64,000 nucleotides of DNA from JACMQX01 sp040385105. GTDB taxonomy: Bacteria > Pseudomonadota > Gammaproteobacteria > Burkholderiales > Burkholderiaceae_C. The notes under the pieces were generated by a model that worked only from the letters and a program-made list of their open reading frames with translations, was not told where the DNA came from and ran no database searches. Numbering within the stretch: position 1 is the first letter of the stretch; every line of letters starts with the position of its first letter. This document shows positions 59,601-64,000 of this stretch, in pieces. Location of the stretch: positions 1-64,000 of the forward strand of contig JAZKHY010000017.1 of NCBI GenBank assembly GCA_040385105.1. Reading direction: 5' to 3'. A program made the translations under genes and the position numbers.

Positions 59601-60213
59601 GGCCGAGATGAACATGGCCGGCTATGCGTTTGATGCCTCGTGGTTCGACCCGCACCTGGAGTTCCGCTTCCCGCTGGTCGGCGAGGTCAAGACCATGGGC
59701 ATGGAGCTGACGCTGCGCAATGCGCTGGAGCCCTGGCATGTGATGGGCGAGGAAGGCTCGGCCGGCGGCACGGTGCGCTATGTGGACTCGTCGCTGGAGC
59801 GCATTGAAGTCCGCGTCACCGGCATGAACCAGAGCCGCTATGTGGTCACCGTCAACGGCGAGGCCATGCCGATGCAGTCCACAGGCGTGGCCGGCGAGTT
59901 CGTGGCCGGCGTGCGCTACAAGGCCTGGAACCCGCCGTCGGCGCTGCACCCGAGCATCGGCGTGCATGCGCCGCTGACCTTCGACATTGTCGACACCTGG
60001 ATGAAGCGCTCGCTGGGCGGCTGCCAGTACCACGTGGCCCACCCGGGCGGGCGCAACTACGACACCTTCCCGGTCAACTCCTACGAGGCCGAAAGCCGGC
60101 GCCTGGCCCGCTTCTTCCGCATGGGGCATACGCCCGGCGTGATGCAGGTGCCGCCTGCGACGATCAATGTGCCGGGAAGCAAGGAGTTCCCGTTTACGCT
60201 GGATCTCCGGTAG
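56647..60213 (+). CDS. Transglutaminase-like protein fused to DUF2126
   Basis: This is 1188 aa. Residues 1-290 are a bacterial transglutaminase module: N-terminal beta domain, then the Cys in QSAAGSCRDSGWLLVQLLR, the His in FTDLHAWCEVYLPG and the Asp in WIGLDATSGL. The rest is DUF2126, with a low-complexity Gly/Ala/Pro/Ser linker near residues 620-660. The family is usually encoded with alpha-E and circularly permuted ATP-grasp proteins, here at 16,765-19,246. It is divergent from comEC. Confidence 0.93.
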   Translation: MSIHAALNHVTHYKYDRPVSLGPQVVRLRPAPHCRSNVISYSLKVEPAGHFINWQQDPFSNYLARLVFPEKTTEFKVTVDLVVEMSVYNPFDFFLEPAAENYPFKYTKEQAAELAPYMVALPATPLVQAYLDRIDRKTRRTIDFLIALNQQVQQDIRYLIRMEPGVQTPEETLQSAAGSCRDSGWLLVQLLRHCGLAARFVSGYLIQLTPDVKALDGPSGTTVDFTDLHAWCEVYLPGAGWIGLDATSGLMAGEGHIPLACTPEPSSAAPIEGGVDKAEVEFSHHMEVTRIYESPRVTKPYTEEQWAEVLALGEKVDKQLVAGDVRLTMGGEPTFVAVEDRDAAEWNTDALGPTKRGFATELVQKLRDEYGKGGFLHFGQGKWYPGEQLPRWALSIYWRADGKPSWRNPDLFGDERFPEHYTSADAKNFIDLLTSKLAISSEYVTPGYEDTFYYLWRERRLPVNVDPFDSRLDDEMERARLRRVFTQKLDTVVGYVLPLATADDTKPWDLPKPTLKTPLLAGPTWVTGPWFMRDERMYLMPGDSPMGYRLPLDSLPWVRKNEYPYMVEVDPFEPRGPLAAPQDIHARYMRGALPPTSPYQSPDFKGATGNGPAAEARHVMQARGAAGATGAGASGPGASGPGETGPGEEALDGRPGTPRFVSARDVTRTALCVEVRDPRRANGPKAETQGQASSMLYVFMPPLARLEDYLSLLAAIEATAEELGLKVILEGYPPPRDPRLKLLQVTPDPGVIEVNIHPATSWSQLVQHTEFLYEAAFTTRLSAEKFMTDGRHTGTGGGNHFVMGGATPADSPFLRKPELLASLLLYWHNHPSLSYLFSGMFIGPTSQAPRVDEARNDQLYELEIALREITRSREQMGQDMPPWLVDRTLRNILVDVTGNTHRSEFCIDKMYSPDSSTGRLGLLELRAFEMPPHARMSIAQQLLLRALVARFWNKPYAAPATRWGTELHDRFLLPTFVKMDFADVMAEMNMAGYAFDASWFDPHLEFRFPLVGEVKTMGMELTLRNALEPWHVMGEEGSAGGTVRYVDSSLERIEVRVTGMNQSRYVVTVNGEAMPMQSTGVAGEFVAGVRYKAWNPPSALHPSIGVHAPLTFDIVDTWMKRSLGGCQYHVAHPGGRNYDTFPVNSYEAESRRLARFFRMGHTPGVMQVPPATINVPGSKEFPFTLDLR

Positions 60214-60216
60214 CGA

Positions 60217-63200
60217 CTATTGCGCTGCCAGATTCATTTCTGCCCTCGGACTCCACTTGGCTTCGGGCGGCACCGACTTGGCAGCACCGAGGTAAAGCCG
60301 GTCCAGCGGCAGCTTCTGTGAGGCCAGGTAGTCCCGCACAGCGACGCCGCGCTGCACGGCCAGCTCGCGCATGGATTCGTCGGTGACGGCCATGTTGGCC
60401 AGCAACAGTTCTTCCATCTCGGCCTGCGGAATGTCCTTGGCCATGCCGATCACATTGCGCGGCTTCTTGATGTCCGCGCGCCTGTAGGCCTCCTTGAGCA
60501 GCGCGGGGTATTCAGCAGCGCTCACCGTGATGACGCCGGTGGCCGTCGCACCGGCGCGCACCGCGTCGCGGCGCTTCTCCCCGGCCACCAGTTGCCTGAG
60601 GCGCTCGCGCTTGAATGCCTCGCGCTCCACCTCGAGGCTGGCGGTGCCCACCACCGTCATCTTGAGGGCCGGCCTGTCCATCAGTGCCCTGGCTACCCGG
60701 TCCAGGCCCTTCTGCGCGTCCGGCTCCAGCACGGCAGTGCCAGGCGAAAAGCTCACGATGCTCAGCTCGTCCCCACCGCCGCCAAAAGCACCCGCCAGCA
60801 GGCTGAACGGCGCGGTCAGCGCCTTGCCGATGATGTTGACAATGATCTTGAAGATCACCGGGCCCAGGCTGAACTGCGGGTCGTTGAGCGAGCCGCTGAT
60901 CGGCAGGTCAATGTCAATCATGCCCTTGCGGTCGGCCAGCAGCGCTACCGCCAGCTTGACCGGCAGGCTCGCCGGCGCACCCGCGACAGGCTCGCCGAAG
61001 TTCAGCTGGTTCAGGACCAGCCGGTTGCTGGCGGTGAGTTGCCCGTCGGGCCTGACCAGGTAGGACACATCCAGGCTGAGCTTGCCGCGCTCGATGCCGT
61101 GGCCCGCATACTTGATGGAATACGGCGACAGCGGCGGCAGCTCCAGGTCGCGCACCTTGCCCTTGATATCCAGCGCCAGCGGCTTGGCCAGCGGGTTGAG
61201 CTTGCCCAGCACCTCCAGGGAGGCAGTGCCTTCCGCGCGGCCCCGCAGTTCCAGGTCGGCCAGCTGTGGCGTGCCTTGGGACGAGACGGAGGAAAACGCG
61301 CTGAGCTTGCCGTTGAGCTCCGTGAGGTTGGCCGAGTAATTGGGCTTTACGAAGCGGTCGGAGAACAGCACCCTGCCGCCGGCCAGGTTCACCGGGCCGA
61401 AGCTGATGACGGGCGGCGGGGAGGAACCGGCGCCGGCTGGGGCCGGGGCAGGCGCAACGGCCGCCGTCCCCGTTGCCGGTGCGGTCGCCGCCATCGTGCT
61501 TGTCGTCCCGGCCGGCACCGATGCCTTGACGACATCCTGCAGGTTGATGCGCCCGCTCTCATTGATGATGATGCGTGCGAAGAAGTCACTGAGGGTCGTT
61601 TCCCTGACATCCACCAGCGTGGCAGCGCCGGGAGCAACCGTGACGTCCAGGCCGCGCAGGCTGAGGGCCCGCCAGTTCAGCAGTTCCTCGGCCGCCTGAA
61701 GCCCGGGCGCTGCGGGGCCGCCCTGAAGCTGGACGCTGTTGGCGCGGAAATCATCCAGCGAGGTGTCGCCCGTGACTTTCAGCGAGGGGCCGCCGGCCGA
61801 TTGCGCATAACGGACCCGGCCCTTGAAGCTGGCATCGGCCCTGAGCAGCTCGATGTTGAGCGCATCGCCGAAATAGGGCTCGAACGCATGAAGGGGAATG
61901 TCCACTGCATCCAGCTGCCCTTGGGCAACAAGGGGATTCATGCCGGCCGTGCCCTTGAAGTCGAGCTTGCCAGGCTCCGTCTGGCCCGACCTCACGCGGG
62001 CGGAGACCGAAAGCGGTGAGGCCGCCTTGCCGTCCGGCGAAAAATTCCGGGCCTGCACCTGGAGCGCCGAAAGCTCGACGTTCACCGGCCTGGAACCTGC
62101 CTTGTCCTGGAACACGACGCTGCCGCCCGTGAGCGCAAACTCACCCAGCGTCACCGCCCATGCAGGCGCCGCCTGGCCGGCAGGCTTGGGCGCGGCGGGT
62201 GGCGAGGCAGCGGCGCCCCCTGCAGCGGGCTTGATCCATGCCTCATACATCCAGCGCCCGTCGGCCTCGCGCGTGACGCCAAGCTGCGGCTGCGTCAGGG
62301 CGAGCTTGCCTATATTGATGGACTGCCGGCCCAGGTCCACCAGGCCCTGTGTCAGTTCGACTTTCTGGATCGATGCCAACGGCATCCTGCCTTGCTGCAG
62401 GGGCGTCTTCCCCTGAGCTGGGGGCATCCGCCCTCCTCCCAGCGCAAGCTTCTCCAGCACCAGCTGGTGGATGGCGAGCTGCAAGTCCTGCGGCTTGCCG
62501 GCTTCGGCTGGGGCCCGCCACACCAGGCCGAACTCCCCGGCCAGGTCGCCTGTCAAGGCGGGGTTGATCTGCTGGGCAACATAGGGAGCCGCAGCCGCCA
62601 GCGGCAAGGCCTTCACCGTCAGCGTCGCACTGGCGGCCACATCGGTTGCGGCACCGCTGAATGCCAGCAGCGCGGGCTGCCTGCCGTCCAGCGCGGCCGA
62701 GCCGCTGAAAGGCATCGGCTGGACAAACGGCAGGGCCAGCCCGGTGGCGTCCAGGGAGAGGTCACGCACAACCAGCCCGGCCTTCGGTGAAGTGCTGGCA
62801 TCCGACCAGGTCACCGCGCCGCCGCGCACCGAAGCCTTGGCCAGGGACAGCTTCCAGGGAATCGCTGCCGGGGACTTCGGTTCACTGCCTGTTGCCGCTG
62901 GCTGGGCCGGGGGCTGCAATGCCGCCAGGTTCAGCCGGCCCGCGCCATCGCGCGACACATCAAGGCGCGGCCCGGTCAACTCAAGCGCGGCAAGAATGAC
63001 TTCACGCTCCAGGGGACGGACATCCTGCAGGTCCAGCCTGAGCGCATCAAAGCCGAGCAGCGGCTGGCCCTGCCGGTCCGCCATGCTGACGCCGCTGGCC
63101 TTGACGACGCCGCTCAGCTTGACGGCCAGCCGGGGTTTCTGCTCGAAGGCCAGGCGCAGGTCGGCATCCAGCACGGCGGCATCCAGGCGGACGGGCACGC

Positions 63201-63930
63201 TGGCCGGGATGTAGCCAAGCCAGGGCCTCAGGTCAAACGCCGCCAGCTTGAGGGTCGCGTCGGTCTTGCGGCTCTCGGTAAACGGTGTGCCGGCCGCCAC
63301 CGAGTCGAAATGGCTGCCGTTCAGCTTGAGCGCCAGGCGCGGCTCGACCTTGACCTGGCGGTGCGTGGACAGGTTGCTGAGGAACGGCAGGCTCAGCCGC
63401 AGGTCCCGGACTTCGTGGGTTTTACCGACGGCGTCGTCCCTGAAGTCAAAGGAGCCGCCAGCCAGCGAAAGGTTATAGAGGGCAAAGCGCGCCGGCTCGG
63501 CACCCGGCTCGGCTGGCGGTAACCTGGCGATGCGCGCCAGGATGTCGTCAATATCGTATTTGCCGCCACCCAGGTGCCTCAGCCGGGCGCTGACGCCATC
63601 AACCGTCACCGCGTCGACTACCGGCGCCAGCCGCAACAGGGACTGCAGTTCGGCATCCATATAGATGCGCTTGATGGCCAGTTGGGGCGGGCCGGCACCT
63701 TGCCCCGCCACCACCAGGTCATTGACCGTGAGCTCCAGTGTCCAGGGGCTGAAACTGATGACGCCTATCGTGACTTCGCGCCCCAACTGTTCGCCGGCAG
63801 CCTTGATCGCCTGGCTTTTGACAAGCGGCGGTACGGCCAGCCAGGCCACCGCCCACAAGCCCAGCAAACCAGCCGCTGCCCACACGAACCGCCTGAACCA
63901 CCTGTTTTGCCGGAGTGTTGCCAGAGTCAT
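60217..63930 (-). CDS. DUF748/AsmA-like envelope protein
   Basis: This 1237-aa protein starts at ATG 63930 (MTLATLRQNRWFRRFVWAAAGLLGLWAVAWLAVPPLVKSQA), giving one N-terminal membrane anchor; an upstream ATG at 63996 is in frame. The long periplasmic part shows DUF748/AsmA-type repeats (LTVNDLVVAGQ, FALYNLSLAGGSFDFRDDAVGKTHEVRDLRLSLPFLSNL). The C-terminus (SIVSFSPGTAVLEPDAQKGLDRVARALMDRPALKMTVVG) resembles an OmpA-like fold. Members are thought to bridge the envelope in lipid transport. It is convergent with the DUF2126 gene, with 3 bp between stops. Confidence 0.88.
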   Translation of the reverse strand: MTLATLRQNRWFRRFVWAAAGLLGLWAVAWLAVPPLVKSQAIKAAGEQLGREVTIGVISFSPWTLELTVNDLVVAGQGAGPPQLAIKRIYMDAELQSLLRLAPVVDAVTVDGVSARLRHLGGGKYDIDDILARIARLPPAEPGAEPARFALYNLSLAGGSFDFRDDAVGKTHEVRDLRLSLPFLSNLSTHRQVKVEPRLALKLNGSHFDSVAAGTPFTESRKTDATLKLAAFDLRPWLGYIPASVPVRLDAAVLDADLRLAFEQKPRLAVKLSGVVKASGVSMADRQGQPLLGFDALRLDLQDVRPLEREVILAALELTGPRLDVSRDGAGRLNLAALQPPAQPAATGSEPKSPAAIPWKLSLAKASVRGGAVTWSDASTSPKAGLVVRDLSLDATGLALPFVQPMPFSGSAALDGRQPALLAFSGAATDVAASATLTVKALPLAAAAPYVAQQINPALTGDLAGEFGLVWRAPAEAGKPQDLQLAIHQLVLEKLALGGGRMPPAQGKTPLQQGRMPLASIQKVELTQGLVDLGRQSINIGKLALTQPQLGVTREADGRWMYEAWIKPAAGGAAASPPAAPKPAGQAAPAWAVTLGEFALTGGSVVFQDKAGSRPVNVELSALQVQARNFSPDGKAASPLSVSARVRSGQTEPGKLDFKGTAGMNPLVAQGQLDAVDIPLHAFEPYFGDALNIELLRADASFKGRVRYAQSAGGPSLKVTGDTSLDDFRANSVQLQGGPAAPGLQAAEELLNWRALSLRGLDVTVAPGAATLVDVRETTLSDFFARIIINESGRINLQDVVKASVPAGTTSTMAATAPATGTAAVAPAPAPAGAGSSPPPVISFGPVNLAGGRVLFSDRFVKPNYSANLTELNGKLSAFSSVSSQGTPQLADLELRGRAEGTASLEVLGKLNPLAKPLALDIKGKVRDLELPPLSPYSIKYAGHGIERGKLSLDVSYLVRPDGQLTASNRLVLNQLNFGEPVAGAPASLPVKLAVALLADRKGMIDIDLPISGSLNDPQFSLGPVIFKIIVNIIGKALTAPFSLLAGAFGGGGDELSIVSFSPGTAVLEPDAQKGLDRVARALMDRPALKMTVVGTASLEVEREAFKRERLRQLVAGEKRRDAVRAGATATGVITVSAAEYPALLKEAYRRADIKKPRNVIGMAKDIPQAEMEELLLANMAVTDESMRELAVQRGVAVRDYLASQKLPLDRLYLGAAKSVPPEAKWSPRAEMNLAAQ

Positions 63931-64000
63931 GCCCCGAGTCTTGAACGCCCGCACCAAAAGGTCAATGCCTGAAAGACATGAATGGCCTGGCACCAAGAAG
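63931..64000. other. Right edge, no gene supported
   Basis: Seventy bases remain upstream of the DUF748 start. No further gene or clear promoter was recognised. Confidence 0.5.

Overview
The window is GC-rich, densely coded DNA from a betaproteobacterium, most likely Burkholderiales/Comamonadaceae. This rests on its gene content: TRAP and Bug/TctC-type solute receptors, an alpha-E/ATP-grasp/transglutaminase set, DUF3488-type transglutaminase next to MoxR and DUF58, and comEC. A complete-looking, visibly more AT-rich prophage of about 34.85 kb (20,898-55,748) splits the host sequence.

Host, left side (1-20,899). A fragment of etfB reads off the left edge. A dctPQM TRAP transporter follows. 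Next is a leftward, overlapping set (MscS-type channel, enoyl-CoA hydratase, histone-deacetylase-like amidohydrolase), then a rightward MoxR/DUF58/transglutaminase operon, an MltB-type lytic transglycosylase, a LysR regulator, an alpha/beta hydrolase, a Bug receptor, a cupin, a TPR/glycosyltransferase-like protein, and an alpha-E plus circularly permuted ATP-grasp pair. The 3' part of comEC ends this side.

Prophage. A large serine recombinase sits at the left end. The two ends show a clean attL and attR with an AG (CT on the + strand) core. The phage arms form a 22+2+22 bp imperfect palindrome, as expected of a serine-integrase attP. Joining the host halves restores a single 816-codon comEC frame, and the crossover lies in the conserved HLMSISGLH region. 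The virion genes form a leftward T7-like (podovirus) block: connector, scaffold, coat, tail tubular A and B, internal virion proteins, terminase, tailspike. The right arm holds secreted proteins (nuclease, Rap1a-like, lipoproteins), small regulators, a 352-aa protein with apparent family-A-polymerase motifs A, B and C, a GIY-YIG protein and a minimal tyrosine recombinase. HEPN-type proteins, probably defence cargo, sit near both ends, and a Schlafen/AlbA_2-type protein sits in the middle.

The most unusual signal is a short motif, about CA-N-TAAATA. It occurs on the sense strand at the head of nearly every virion transcription unit and of several right-arm units. In most cases a short hairpin begins one or a few bases after it. 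Two units end in clear terminators just before the next motif. This looks like a phage-specific promoter family with hairpin-capped transcripts. The polymerase-like protein, which has its own copy of the motif, is a candidate for the enzyme that reads it, but that link is inference.

Host, right side (55,749-64,000). The 5' part of comEC is followed by a divergent large transglutaminase/DUF2126 protein, which belongs functionally with the alpha-E/ATP-grasp pair on the other side of the prophage, and by an AsmA-like DUF748 protein.
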